A stretch of DNA of 64,000 bases from Plotosus lineatus (taxonomy: Eukaryota; Chordata; Actinopteri; Siluriformes; Plotosidae). Of this stretch, positions 42,601 through 53,965 are shown in pieces (the first letter of the stretch is position 1; each line of letters opens with the position of its first letter). Where the stretch lies: contig CM045729.1 in the NCBI GenBank assembly GCA_024760905.1, positions 1,667,001-1,731,000 on the forward strand. The letters are read 5' to 3'. Below the pieces are notes generated by a model. The model had not been told where the DNA came from. It was given only the letters and a program-made list of their open reading frames with translations, and made no database searches. Position numbers and translations under genes: made by a program.

Positions 42601-43000
42601 TGACAGTTATTTAAATCATCTTAGATATACAGTCTATTTCCTACTAAAAAAATTAAATGAACCAAGTACGGGATGAATAAACACACAAACACACTTATGT
42701 TTAAAACCTTTTCTCAACCAGACAGTCGTGATGAAAAGATTGTGAACTCTTAAGCATTTATACAGTTTTCATAAATATGCTATAAAACAATCAGATTTTT
42801 ATACAAGTTCTAAAAAGAGGAAAAAAGAGCCCAATTAAATAAGACAAAGATATTTTACTTCGTAATTTATTTATTGAGGGAAATGATAGATTGAGTGGCA
42901 GAAGTTTGAAAACCTTTTGGATTAGCAGGTAATTTGAAGGTGAAATTAGATGTTTTCGATCAGTTAGATGGAAATCAGGTGTGAGTCGGTCCTGTTTAAT
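42601..43000. other. Intergenic sequence
   Basis: AT-rich, nothing recognised. Confidence 0.4.
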
Positions 43001-43195
43001 TTAAATTTTATATTTACAGCATTTGGCTGACGCTTTTATCCAGAGCAACTTACAATTATCATTTTTTTTGTACAACTTGAGCAATTGAGGGTTAAGGGCC
43101 TTGTTCAAGGGCCCAACAGTGGTGACAGTGGGGATTGAACTGCTGACCTTCAAATTAGTTATCCATTGCATTAACCGTTAAGTCACCACTGCCTT
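43001..43195 (-). mobile_element. V-SINE-like element
   Basis: Antisense: tttacagcatttggctgacg tail, gcaattgagggttaagggcc, and tRNA-like head ending gtcaccactgcctttt. Confidence 0.85.
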
Positions 43196-43274
43196 TTTTA
43201 ATGCTTTAGAGAACACTGATCTATCAACGTGGCAACATAAGAAGATTTCAGGGGACAAAATATAAATATTGTTG

Positions 43275-44110
43275 AAGTTGAAAAAAGAGGAGTGTTGTGT
43301 TGTCTTCAAGGAGGAGTTGAAAATGGCTTTGTGTGGTCAGGAAGTGCTTCCAGATGAGTGGACAACGACAATGTGATCAGGGACACAGGTAGGAGAGTAC
43401 TTGGTGTGTCCTCTGGAAGGAAAGTAGATAACGAGACTTGGTGGTGGAATGAGGAAGTGCAGGAGTGTGTACAAAGGAAGAGGTTAGCTAAGAAGAAGTG
43501 GGACATTGAGAGGACCGAAGAGAGTAAACAGGAGTACAGGGAGACACAGCGTAAGGCGAAAGTAGCAGTGGCTAAGGCCAAACAGAGGGCGTATGATAGG
43601 TTGGACAGTAAGGAGTGAGAAAATGATCTATACAGGTTGGCACAGCAAAGAGATAAAGATGGGCAGGATGTGCAGCAAGTTAGATTGATGAAGGACAGAG
43701 AGGGAAATGTATTGACTAATGACAGAAATGTGCTGGGAAGATGGAAAGAGTACTTTGAAGAGCTGATGAATGAGGAAAATGAGAAAGAAAAAAGAGTAGA
43801 AGAGGTGACCATTGAGGAGCAGGATGTAGCAAAGATCAGTAAGGGTGAAGTGAGGAGGGCATTGAAGAGGATGAAGAATGGAAAGGCAGTTGGTCCTGAT
43901 GATATACCTGTGGAGGTATAGAAGTGTCTAGGAGAGGTAGCAGTAGCTTTTCTGACAAGAACATTCAACAAGGTCTTAGAGAGTGAGCAGATGCCGGAGG
44001 AGTGGAGGAGAAGTGTGCTGGTGCCCATTTTTAAGAACAAGGGAGACGTGCAGAGTTGCGGCAACTACAGAGAGATAAAGTTGATGAGCCATACGACGAA
44101 GGGCAGAGGT
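43275..44110 (+). mobile_element. RTE LINE fragment, linker and RT start
   Basis: Linker region ([20 protein letters not shown]) and N-terminal RT (NGKAVGPDDIPVEV) to [18 protein letters not shown]. It breaks off at 44,110 where an inverted piece begins. Confidence 0.87.
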
Positions 44111-44385
44111 CAGCATTTGATCCTATCCATCCTCGTGACTCCCAGAGAGAACCACAACATTTTCATCTCCACTACCTCCAGCTCTGCCTCCTGTCTTTTC
44201 CTCAGCGCCACTGTTTCTAAACCATACAACATCGCTGGCCTCACCACTGTCTTGTACACTTTTCCTTTCATTCTTGCTGACACTCTCCTATCGCACATCA
44301 CACCGGACACTTTTCTCCAACCATTCCAGCCTGCCTGCACATGCTTCTTCACCTCTTTTCCACACTCTCCATTGCTCTGGATATG
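44111..44385 (-). mobile_element. RTE LINE fragment, inverted
   Basis: Antisense C-terminal RT part ([20 protein letters not shown] on the - strand) between two sense fragments. Confidence 0.87.
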
Positions 44386-46538
44386 GCTGACATGATGCAG
44401 AGGAGGAAGGTGGACATACTGTGTGTTTAGGAGACCAGGTGGAAAGGGAGCAAGTCTAGAAGCATAGGAGCAGGGTTTAAGCTGTTTTTTCATGGTGTGG
44501 ATGGGAAGAGAAACAGAGTAGGAGTCATCTTGAAGGAGGAGTTTGTCAGGAATGTTCAAGAAGTGAAAAGAGTGTCAGACGGAGTGATGAGTCTTAAGTT
44601 AGAAATTAAAGACGTGATGGTCAATGTTGTTAGTGCTTATGCCCCACAGGCAGGATGTGAGCAAGAAGAGAAGGAGAGATTCTGGAGTGAGTTAGATGAA
44701 GTGATGCAGAGTACTCCCAGAGGTGAAAGAGTAGTCATTGGGGCAGACTTCAATGGACATGTTGGTGCAGGAAACAGAGGGGACGAGGAAGTGATGGGCA
44801 GGTTTGGTATCCAGGACAGGAACACAGAAGGACAGATGTTTGTAGCTTTTGCAAAAAGGATGGAAATGGCTGTGATAAATACTTTCTTCCAGAAGAGAGA
44901 GGAGAATGAAGTGACTTATAAAAGCGGTGGTAGGAGCACACAGGTAGACTACATCTTGTGCAGGCGATGTAATTTGAAGGAAGTCAGTGACTGCAAAGTA
45001 GTAGCGGGTGAGAGTGTTGCCAAACAGCATAGGATGGTGGTGTGCAGGATGACACTGATGGTGAGGAAGGTGAAGAAGGCAAAGGCAGAGCAGAAGACAA
45101 AGTGGTGGAAAGAAAATGATTTATACAGGTTGGCACAGCAGAGAAATAGAGATGGGAAGGATGTGCAGCAAGTTAGAGTGATTAAGGACATTGAGGGAAA
45201 TGTATTGACTTGTGACAGAAGTGTGCTGGGAAGATGGAAAGAGTACTTTGAAGAGCTGATGAAATGAGGAAAATGATAGAGAAAAAAGAGTAGAAGAGGT
45301 GACTGTTGAGGACCTGGAAGTAGCAAAGATTAGTAAGGGTGAAGTGAGGAGGGCATTGAAGAGGATGAAGAATGGAAAGGCAGTTGGCCCTGATGACATA
45401 CCGGTGGAGGTATGGAAGTGTCTAGGAGAGGAAGCAGTAGATTTCCTGACAAGAACATTCAACAAGGTCTTAGAGAGTGAGAGGATGCCAGAGGAATGGA
45501 GGAGAAGTGTGCTGGTGCCCATTTTTAAGAACAAGGGAGATGTGCAGAGTTGTGGCGACTACAGAGGGATAAAGTTGATGAGCCATACGATGAAGTTATG
45601 GGAAAGAATAGTGGAAGCTAGACTAAGGGCAGAGGTCAGCATTTGTGAGCAACAGTTTCGTTTCATGTCAAGAAAGAGCACCACAGATGCAGTGTTTGCC
45701 TTGAGGATGTTAATAGAGAAGTACAGAGAAGGTCAGAAGGAGCTGCATTGTGCCTTTGTGGATCTGGAGAAAGCATATGACAGGGTGCCGAGAGAGGAAC
45801 TGTGGTATTGCATGAGAAAGTCTGGAGTGGCAGAGAAGTATGTTAGAGTGGTGCAGGACATGTATGAGAGATGTAAGACAGTGGTAAGGTGTGCTGTCGG
45901 TGTGACAGAAGAGTTCAAGGTGGAGGTGGGACTGCATCAAGGGTCAGCTCTGAGCCCCTTCTTGTTTGCTATGGTGATGGACAGGCTGACAGACGAGGTT
46001 AGGCAAGAATCTCCATGGACGATGATGTTTGCAGATGACATTGTGATCTGCAGTGAGAGCAGAGAACAAGTGCAGAAAAACCTAGAGAGGTGGAGGTATG
46101 CCCTGGAAAGGAGGGGAATGAAGGTTAGCCTCAGTAAGACAGAATGCATGTGTATGAATGCCAAGGACCCAACACGAACGGTGAGGTTACAAGGAGCCGA
46201 GATAAGGAAGGTGGAGGATTTTAAGTACTTAGGCGCAACAATCCAGAGCAATGGAGAGTGTGGAAAAGAGGTAAAGAAGCGTGTGCAGGCTGGTTGGAAT
46301 GGTTGGAGAAAAGTGTCCGGTGTGATGTGTGATAGGAAGGTATCGGTAAAAATTAAAGGAAAAGTGTACAAGACAGCGATGTTGTATGGTTTAGAAACAG
46401 TGGCCCTGTGGAAAAGACAGGAGGCAGAGCTGGAGATAGCAGAGATGAAAATGTTGAGGTTCTCTCTGGGAGTAACGAGGATGGATAGGATCAGGAATGA
46501 GCACATCAGAAGGACAGCACATGTGAGACGTTTCTTAC
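44386..46538 (+). mobile_element. RTE LINE, endonuclease plus RT
   Basis: Starts ggctgacatgatgcagagga inside the endonuclease and runs through RT to rhvrrf at 46,538, where retroviral sequence begins. A deletion removes the linker at about 45,110. The RT palm with [11 protein letters not shown] is intact. Confidence 0.88.
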
Positions 46539-46768
46539 ATCTCGACCTACACTCCATTCAAGTGTCCGCTACACCATCTGATACTTCCTTTTGGCAAACA
46601 CGTGACGCGTCTGTTCCTTCTGACGGTTTATGGTACACCCCATCTGGACGACTTTGTCTTCCCTCTCACTGTGTGCCTTTCCTCGTGCGTGAGTTTCACG
46701 GTGTTACACATCGCGCTCGAAGACGGGTAAAAGAGGACATGAACAAACTTTTTGTATCACAAATCTAA
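45299..46768 (+). pseudogene. RTE RT reading frame running into retroviral pol
   Basis: 489 open codons. Roughly the first 413 are RTE RT ([39 protein letters not shown]). The rest, after 46,538, are from a retroviral pol and stop at TAA 46,766-46,768. It looks like a junction of two dead elements. Confidence 0.85.
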
Positions 46769-47300
46769 ATGCCACAATTGACTCAGACCAAGGTACTCTG
46801 TTTACTTTAGGGATCACACAACAACTTTATAAGTATTTACACCTTAATTGGCGATTTCACATTTCATACCATCCACAATCTTATGGGCTCATTGAATGTA
46901 CCAACCGCACTCACACAGGCTATGCAAACACTAGCTGTAAGAACTGGGTTGACCTCCTCCCCGCAGTGCTGACTGAAATGAGAATGACGCCCCGAAAAGA
47001 TGTGCACCTGTCACTCCATGAGATCATATTTGGGTGACCTTTCCCACTCCATTGGAGGAAAGGAATGGCAGCTTTGGGTACATCAGATTTTAGGGTTCAC
47101 ATGGACGAATACTCCGCAGTATTCGTTGCCAAATTGCATGAATTATGGTCCAGAGTTAATGCAGCCACCGTCCCTCTACCTAGCACACCTACACATAGCC
47201 ACAAACAGGAGGATAAAGTTCTAGTAAAAATATTAAATGATCTGGACAATTGGGTGAACCTGAATATAGTGAACCTGCGGAGATAATTTCCATCACCTGA
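46539..47300 (+). mobile_element. Endogenous retrovirus, integrase region of pol (broken)
   Basis: Fragments of the integrase N-terminal zinc-binding region (HGVTHR), then in other frames a catalytic-core part (SDQGT..F, SYHPQS) and a NRT..W region. Frameshifts and stops throughout. Resembles gamma/epsilon-type retroviral pol of vertebrates. No intact gene. Confidence 0.75.
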
Positions 47301-47760
47301 ACAGCTGTACTAACTGATCTCTTTCCACAGTAGATCCACGCGACAGGATTGAATCCGGCCCCATCATGACGTCTCCCCCCTTTGTGTGTGTTATTAATTA
47401 TGTTCATGTCTCTTTTCAGTGTGTATCTCAAGTTCTCTTCCTAAGGCCCTGTCCAGTGAAGACGTGGTTTGACACCTCCCTCTCCTCCTCTCGCTGCCAA
47501 AACACAAGATCAACCAGCAGATAGCATGATGTTCTTCCCCCTCCTTTCCATCCATGGGACCCCTGCTGATGACGAGGATTACCCTCCCCAGCACACCTAC
47601 ACGACAACACCTTCCAAAAACACGTTCTGGCAATTCGCCAAATGGACTGTCAGACATCATACAAAGAGCTTGTGTTACATCTGTCAACTCTTACCTTCTG
47701 CCTCTGAGATAATTTCCTGGATTCTACAATGTGTACTAGTGAACTTTGTATGAATAAAAC
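47301..47760 (+). mobile_element. Endogenous retrovirus, probable env start (broken)
   Basis: Follows the pol remnant in the place of env. A short open segment (47,469-47,753) has Trp/Cys pattern FWQFAKWTV..CYIC that fits a surface-protein start. Degraded; weak evidence on its own. Confidence 0.5.
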
Positions 47761-47989
47761 TAAGAAGAAATAATACCACCAATTATTATCCAGTATGACT
47801 TAGATCTCATCAGCGACACCGTTCTCTTGATTATGACCGACATTAAAAAGGGGATCGGGGAAGAAGTGTGATACCATATTAATCTGTTATCAAAGAAAGG
47901 ATTGAAAGGGGTTTTCAGAGTTGCAGTAATTTCTATTTTTGTGTTTGACATCCTTTAACTATGTATGTATAGTTGTTTCCCTATGGAAA

Positions 47990-48392
47990 AGCACAAAGTG
48001 TTCTTATAAGTATTGTAACCCAGATGTTGTTTGTCTTCTCGTGAGAAACTGTCACCAAATGGTCAAGAACCGTTTATTTTTGTAATCAGCTCCTTGCATC
48101 TACTTTGTGTTCTGTTTATCCAGATGTTCTTTAGTCTTTAGAGTTCAGGGGTCATACCTTGGGTCATACAAGGGTTCTATAGTTTTATGACCCCCACCCA
48201 TAAATACTGTAAATGGTATAAATACTTTGTTCACCTGTGGAAGCTTTGGTGAGCTTGTGAATGAAGAACGTGACCCTTTATTGCAAGCCACCCCAGAGCT
48301 CTGGGTGACACAGACTAACTGATCCACGAGATGATTAGAACTCGCTCAGAACCAAAGAGAAAGAATTAGACAACGAAAGAGAAATCCCAACA
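47990..48392 (+). mobile_element. Probable retroviral LTR
   Basis: Follows env. Has a TATAAATACTT promoter-like site near 48,218, a CTTTATTG run near 48,276 and a terminal CA at 48,392. No second LTR is visible, so the borders are guesses. Confidence 0.45.
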
Positions 48393-48544
48393 GTTTTTTT
48401 TTTGGTAATTTTATCATGACCACATACTACAGCTCATTCTGTAATTAACACCAGTACCATATAGGAACCTATTCACTACGTTATACACATTACAGAGAAG
48501 AGCTACCTCACACGATATTAATTGATAATGTCTTATATTCCTGT

Positions 48545-49000
48545 GTATTATGGACAGTCATACTGCCAGCAATGACCTATGGAGCTGAGATGTGGTCAAT
48601 AACAAATTGTCAGAAGCACAAACTTGCTGTGGTGCAGAGAAGTATAGAAAGAGCAATACTGAACATCACTCAGAAAGACAAGATCAGGAATAAGGTTATA
48701 GGATCAAGAACCAAAGTGGTGGACATCTTTGAGAAAGCTGAACTTCGGGAGGCCAGTGGGCAGGACATCTCGCCCAAATGGAAAACAACAGATGGGCAAA
48801 GAAAACAACTGAGTGGCAACCAAGAAAGGGGAACAGAGCAAAAGGTAGACCAAAGAGGAGCTGGAGAGATGAAATAGAAGTGAAGGCCAGCAGCATGTGA
48901 ATGAAGAGAGCGCAAGATCAAAAGGCGTGGAGTAGATTGTGGAGGCTACCCGTCAGCAGTGGTGCGAATGGCTGAGATGGAAGGATTCCTGTGTAGGCGA
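48545..49000 (+). mobile_element. Other LINE, RT C-terminal fragment
   Basis: LPAMTYGAEMWSITNCQKHK, VVQRSIERAILNITQKDKIR, then after a frameshift KKTTEWQPRKGNR. This order is typical of RT thumb/C-terminus in BovB/RTE-like and related LINEs. Different from both Rex3 and the RTE above. Confidence 0.7.
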
Positions 49001-49089
49001 GACGAAAAGAACAATTCCCCTCAGGCTCAGTGAAATGTTCTTCAGTCATATCCACCTCACCCTCAGGGAGTCATTATTAATGAATTCAT

Positions 49090-49380
49090 TGGGCCTGCCA
49101 TAGCCTCATGGTTAGAGAAGCGGCTTTGGGACCAGAAGGTCGCTGGTCTGACTCATAAACCAGCAGGGAAAATGTGTAGTGGAGGTGGAGTGAGCAGCAC
49201 CTTCCCTCCCTCCCTCTACCTTCATGGAGAAGGGCACCTAACCCCAAACTGCTCTCCTGGCACCCCAATGTGTGGCAGCCCACTTCTCCGACTGTATGTA
49301 TGTGTATGTGTGCGTGTGTGTACACTTTGGATGGGTTACATGTAGAGGCAATAATTTCTCCTGTGGCATTAATACAGTAC
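49090..49380 (+). mobile_element. tRNA-derived SINE (third family)
   Basis: gcctcatggttagagaagcg head, aaggtcgctggtctgactca, aagggcacctaaccccaaac, and cactttggatgggttacatg near the end. A common fish SINE pattern. Confidence 0.8.
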
Positions 49381-49680
49381 AGAAAAATACAAATAATTAA
49401 TGAGCTATTTGAGTTGTTTGAATTCTCCACTGTAATTTTTCATTCACAATGTATTGCACTAGAATCATATGGATGCACTAAAATATACTTTAACTTATTA
49501 TCACTAGTGTTTTATTTTTACTCTTATACTCCTGTATTCATTTATTTATTTTTGTGTTTTAAATATTTTATTCTTAAGGGAGAAAACTGGGCTCTGTATT
49601 TAAATAAATTAATTGGTTGGTCGAATAGGTGGGAGGGTCCTGGCAACAGTAGTTAATGAATATTATACTATGTGTCACAA
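49381..49680. other. Intergenic sequence
   Basis: AT-rich, nothing recognised. Confidence 0.4.
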
Positions 49681-49858
49681 CACACACACACACACAAGGA
49701 AAATATTCACTCGGAGCCGAATAAAGAATTTAGGAAATATTTATTAAATGTGATTTAAAAACGGTGTGACAGTATCAGTAGCTTTACACAACAGGTTTGA
49801 TTAAAACGAGACTTGTGGTTTTCGGAGTTTTCTGATATCCTACTGCGAGTCTGTCAGT
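49680..49858 (-). other. 3' flank shared with aad
   Basis: Matches aad 3' UTR and flank at 30,555-30,800, including ttattaaatgtgatt, gtatcagtagctttacacaa, ttctgatatcct and the AATAAA signal. Shows that the duplication extends past the gene end. Confidence 0.85.
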
Positions 49859-50025
49859 CTGTCTGTCTTCCTTTCGGCTTTTTCCCTTTTCCTCGGGAGT
49901 CGCCACAGCAAATCATCCGATTCGCACGTTTGATTTGGCAGAGGTTTTTACGTTGGATGCCCTTCCTCTCACAACCCTTTAAGCAAGGGACAGAAACACA
50001 CTGACGACTTTGCAGCTACTCTTTC
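49859..50025 (-). mobile_element. SINE S1, 5'-truncated, in the duplicate's last exon
   Basis: Antisense tail and RTE-like part (cctttcggctttttcccttt to gacgactttgcagctactct). It sits between ctgcgagtctgtcag and taaaaacctc, which are contiguous in aad. Confidence 0.9.
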
Positions 50026-50076
50026 AGTAAAAACCTCAAATCACTTCCAGGTTGGTGTTCGCACGTCTCCTGCTCC
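50016..50076 (-). pseudogene. aad duplicate, exon 8 equivalent, end replaced by SINE
   Basis: [18 protein letters not shown] then KE and TAG. The last residues and stop come from inserted SINE sequence; aad reads TDSQ-stop here. Confidence 0.85.
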
Positions 50077-50524
50077 CTGTGGGAAAACAAACAAACCACT
50101 TAAGTTTTTCAACAGATTTTTAATAAGGATGTGAATGTTAATTTTCTTGATACACGAAAGTGTTGATTGTATTTATAAAGCCCCTGCTGCATCATTTAGA
50201 TTTTACTACTTTGTTCATCTATTTCTGGTGATTGTACAGCTAATTGTTCGAACAGTCTTTTATTATGTAAAGGAGCAGATCTGGGGGTCCAGCCATGGAA
50301 AGTTCTGGTAAACTGTGATGTTGGGATGGTGTCGCTCACACACTCTACATGCTCACCCAGGGCCGGTGACAGTGGGGTGGCTGATTGCCCCCATGCCACA
50401 GGTGCCCTCATGTTTGTCTTCCTTTTGATTCTCTCTCTCTTTTAGTTCTGCTACCATGGCCAGTCATGTCGGATTCCCTGCTGCACTCAGCAATAATACA
50501 ATCTTCTATTACACTATGACTCTC

Positions 50525-50570
50525 TCTCTTTCTCTCTCGCTGTCTCACTCTCTGTCTCTGTCAGTCTCTC
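50525..50570 (+). repeat. (CT)n-rich run
   Basis: CTCTCTTTCTCTCTCGCTGT region. Confidence 0.9.
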
Positions 50571-50589
50571 TCTCGGTCGGGGTGTGTGT

Positions 50590-50940
50590 AGTTTCTACCA
50601 AAAAAACAAGGGAAAACACATCTAAACTCTTCTCTGTTCTGGCTCCATGGTGGTGGAATGAGCTTCCTCTGGACATCCAGACAGCTGAGTCACTGGGTAT
50701 CTTCCAACGACTGCTGAAAAATTACCTTTTATCAGCAGTATTGAGATTAGCACTATGCTTTGCATGCACATGCACACACACACACACACACACACACATA
50801 CAAAACCTACTGACTGAGTGTGACTGATGGTATATTTAGTCTGTGTTCTAAGAAACCAGAATATATTCACTCAGAGACTTTAAGTTCTTCTGTAAGTCAC
50901 TCTAGATAAGAGCGTCTGCTAAATGTTGTAAATGTCAATC
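50590..50940 (+). mobile_element. L2-like LINE 3' end
   Basis: End of an RT ORF, LAPWWWNELPLDIQTAESLG then IFQRLLKNYLL, followed by a (CA)n and the tail ctagataagagcgtctgcta that the V-SINE-like elements share. Confidence 0.75.
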
Positions 50941-51272
50941 TGTTTAGAGATCTCCTTGGTCTCAATAGTGCTGTTTGCTTGGTAATGCCTCTGGATTAAT
51001 GATGTTGCAGACTCTGGGGCCCTTTCAAAGCTGGTGTATTTTTACCCAGAACCTCAGGCCATTTGATACTTAGATTGCATACAGGTGGATCTCATTTAAG
51101 TAATTATATGATTTCTCAAGGCAGTTTAATAACACCAGATCTTATTTTGGGCTACACAGCAGAGGGGGTAAACATGCATGCACATTTTTCCTTTTTATTT
51201 CTTTTTTTTAATATGTTTAAAATGTCATTCAAAAAAAAGGTCTACTATATAAAATCCAAGAAAAAAAATTAC

Positions 51273-51352
51273 CTCTGAAAGAGTTGAGCATTGGTGATGA
51301 GTAACGCAGCTGTATTTGCTTCCACGAGCACCATGGATCCTTCTCTCAGTCC
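51273..51352 (-). pseudogene. aad duplicate, exon 7 equivalent
   Basis: GLREGSMVLVEANTAALLIT then NAQLFQ plus AG; 80 nt against 83 in aad (one codon lost). Splice sites kept. Confidence 0.88.
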
Positions 51353-51391
51353 CTAAATGCAAATCTCAGAGTGTTACTTCTTGTGTGTGTT

Positions 51392-51404
<13 letters not shown>

Positions 51405-51455
<51 letters not shown>

Positions 51456-51460
51456 GTAGT
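51405..51460 (+). repeat. (TG)n/(TA)n
   Basis: In the intron of the aad duplicate between exons 6 and 7. Confidence 0.95.
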
Positions 51461-51472
51461 AAGAACACTCAC

Positions 51473-51532
51473 CAGTACACATGGTGTGCTCAGCTCTTCA
51501 TGATATTGAAGGATTCTCTGCTCAAGTGTTCC
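51473..51532 (-). pseudogene. aad duplicate, exon 6 equivalent
   Basis: [20 protein letters not shown], 20 codons. Splice sites kept. Confidence 0.88.
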
Positions 51533-51629
51533 CTGCATCACACACAGGAAACAATACATTCAAACATCACATCATTATACACACATTTTCTAGAATGGAC
51601 ACAAATTATACATACATATTACACACACA

Positions 51630-51835
51630 CACACACTCCCAGAGTGGGTCTGGCTGTATGCTGACAGTACTCCCAGAGTGGGTGTGGTTGTGTTTATGTA
51701 TGGGTGGGGCTGTATACATACAGCACTCTCAGATTGGTTGTGAGTAGTAGTCCTCCCAGAGTGGGAATGGCTGTACATATGCAGTACTCCCCATGTTGGT
51801 GTGGTTGTGCTTAAATGGGTGTGGCTGTATACATA
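51630..51835 (+). repeat. Minisatellite, left block
   Basis: Units of about 35-40 bp on cagtactcccagagtgggtg and tggctgtatacata. Continues at 53,041-53,200 after a Tigger insertion; a one-unit trace exists in aad intron 5 at 35,205-35,250. Confidence 0.85.
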
Positions 51836-53040
51836 CAGTAGGCCCTTGACTATTCACGGTTTTGCACTCAGGGTTTGAGTATTCGCGGACTGCCAAGCAA
51901 CTCTCAAGTGATTCATATTCAGCCAATGGCTGTCCTCTTTCCTGCTGATTGGTTGAGATCATGTAACGCCCCTTTTTCCTCATTCATGCACAAGTTGGCA
52001 ATGAGCCTTTTTTTTAGTGTGTTTTAATTACCAGTTAAGTTCTATGATGTCACTGAAACGCCTGCTAAGCACCAGAAAAAGGGAATGACATCGGATGTCT
52101 CTTCTGAAGAAATGACAGTTTCCTCTGAAGTGCTTGAAGAGGAATAATCGTCTGAACTGTTGTAAAACACGCCACTATTAAAGTCTTTTTCAATTATTAC
52201 TCCAGTACAGTACCTAAGTTAATGCTTAGAATGTTTGTGTGTGTGATTTTATTGACTGTGGTGTGGCATGTTTCTCATTTTGTTTTGTTTATCCAATTTA
52301 TTACATTTCTTGTACTTTTGTCCTTTTTGTTATGGTCTGTGTTTTGGGGGACTTTGATTTTGGCGCTGTGCCTCTAACTGACTGTTTACGCTCCACTTCG
52401 GCTGAGGGGCGTGGCTGAGCTGCTCTGTGGCTCACACCTGAATTCACTATTCTCATTTACTCCCAATAAACAAAAGCACGCTCATCTCTGCGCCAGAGGA
52501 TTAACTCACATCAACATCACCGCTTCTTTGGTTTGTAACGCCTCTTACTCTATCACTCTAAAACTCTTTTTTTTCTACTCGCGACAGCTGAGGGGTGTGG
52601 CTGAGCAGCTCGGACTTAATGCAGTTCATACCTGAATTCAGTCATCTCATGCCTAATGCAATGTCTTCCTCCAGTGGGCATTTTTGAAAACTACACTGCA
52701 GTATGTTTCAAGGAGAATCCATTTAAAAATGTTTTTATATGTATGCTGCATAATGTTTATTTTATTATCAATAAATATCACAGTAAAAAACTAAGTTTTT
52801 CTTAATCATTACTACATTTTACTACATTACTACTGTATTAATGAGTAAGACTGTCTATAGAATGTGTTTAAGAAGCATATTTTAGTGCATGTAATAGATA
52901 CACAGTATTTTACTTACAGCTGCTCATTCGCACATGTAACATGATACATGGTGTTTCACTTCAGAGTACAGAACTCCCAGATTATCTTCATTCGTGGGAG
53001 GGGCCGGAACCGAACCCCTGCGAATATCGAGGGCCTACTG
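51836..53040 (+). mobile_element. Pogo/Tigger-like element, complete ends
   Basis: cagtaggcccttgactattc at the left, tatcgagggcctactg at the right, TA on both sides. 1,205 bp. It retains only a scrap of coding sequence ([20 protein letters not shown] at about 52,087-52,146). It sits inside the minisatellite in the duplicate's intron 5. Confidence 0.88.
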
Positions 53041-53200
53041 TACAGTACTCCCAGAGTGGGTATGGTTTTGTTTATCAATTGGTGTGGATGTATACATTCA
53101 CTACTCCTAGAGTGGGTATGGGTAGCAGTGCTCCTAGAGCGGGCACCACTCATGTTTTCAGTACTCCCAGAGTGGTTTCGGTGTGTTTATATTTAGGGTA
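53041..53200 (+). repeat. Minisatellite, right block
   Basis: Same unit as 51,630-51,835 (cagtactcccagagtgggta), up to 12 bp before exon 5 of the duplicate. Confidence 0.8.
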
Positions 53201-53211
53201 ATTGTACTGAC

Positions 53212-53385
53212 CCCGTTGTGCCTGCTGCCAGGGTCGGAGTCGAGGTTGTGTGGTTTCATGTTGAATGGAACAAAGTTGATGTCAGAGAAGCTGTGGGGGT
53301 AAATGATGGGCATGTCGTTAGTGGTGTTGATGCTTCTGGTCACCAAATTTGTGTCGGCACTCAAACCCATGTACAGAACTCTGTC
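53212..53385 (-). pseudogene. aad duplicate, exon 5 equivalent
   Basis: 58 codons, DRVLYMGLSADTNLVTRSIN through DSDPGSRHNG. Same length and splice borders as aad exon 5; many non-silent changes, including at the active-site loop. Confidence 0.88.
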
Positions 53386-53691
53386 CTGTAAAAAAAACAA
53401 AAAAAAAACCCCACACACTCGCACTATAATTTAACACGGCAAAATAATAATCACACTTGTAATCAGAATATTAATACAGTAGGCCCTTGACTATTCGCGG
53501 TTTTGCACTCACGGTTTGCATATTCACGGATTGCCGAGCAACTGTCACATGATTCAAATTCAGCCAATGGCTGTCCTCCTTCCTGCTGATTGGTTGAGAT
53601 GATGTAACGCCCTCTTTTCCTTATTCATGCACACTTTGTGCCTGTGCTTTTTAAGTGTGTGTGATTTTAATTACAGTTAAGTTCAGTCATG

Positions 53692-53965
53692 CCACCCAAA
53701 TGCTGTGCACCTTCTCAGGCTTCTGGTAAGGCGCAGAAGCGCCAGGAAAAGGTATGAACTGCATGAAAAAGTAGAACTGCTTGATATGATTCAGGAAGGA
53801 AAACGTTTTTCTGCAGAAGTGCAAAAAGGTGAATTTTGTATGAAACAAGGTCATCAGAATGGAACCTGCCTTAGTATTCTGGATATTTCTAGTTCAGGGC
53901 TCAGCAATCCAACTGCAGAGACAATTAAATTACAATTCTGCTTGCAACAAAAACATTTAGATTAA
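53692..53965 (+). pseudogene. Tigger transposase N-terminus, frameshifted
   Basis: MPPKCCAPSQASGKAQKRQ in one frame, then HEKVELLDMIQEGKRFSAEV in another: the first DNA-binding (psq-type) helix region of pogo/Tigger transposases. Broken soon after. Confidence 0.75.

Larger units (their letters stand above)
50016..53385 (-). pseudogene. Partial duplicate of alpha-aspartyl dipeptidase (exons 5-8)
   Basis: Four exons match aad exons 5-8 in order, phase and flanking intron sequence: 53,385-53,212, 51,532-51,473, 51,352-51,273 and 50,076-50,016. All are open. GSSAGTN has become GLSADTN, so the residue after the nucleophile pair is Asp instead of Gly. INPHYLD has become MKPHNLD. Exon 7 is one codon shorter, and a SINE has replaced the C-terminus. 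Exons 1-4 are absent to 64,000. Either a decaying tandem copy or a diverged second gene with 5' exons beyond the window; I favour decay. Confidence 0.85.

Noticed and set aside
48868..48921. Continuation of the LINE frame as a novel protein
   Set aside because: Stops and frameshifts typical of a dead LINE end.
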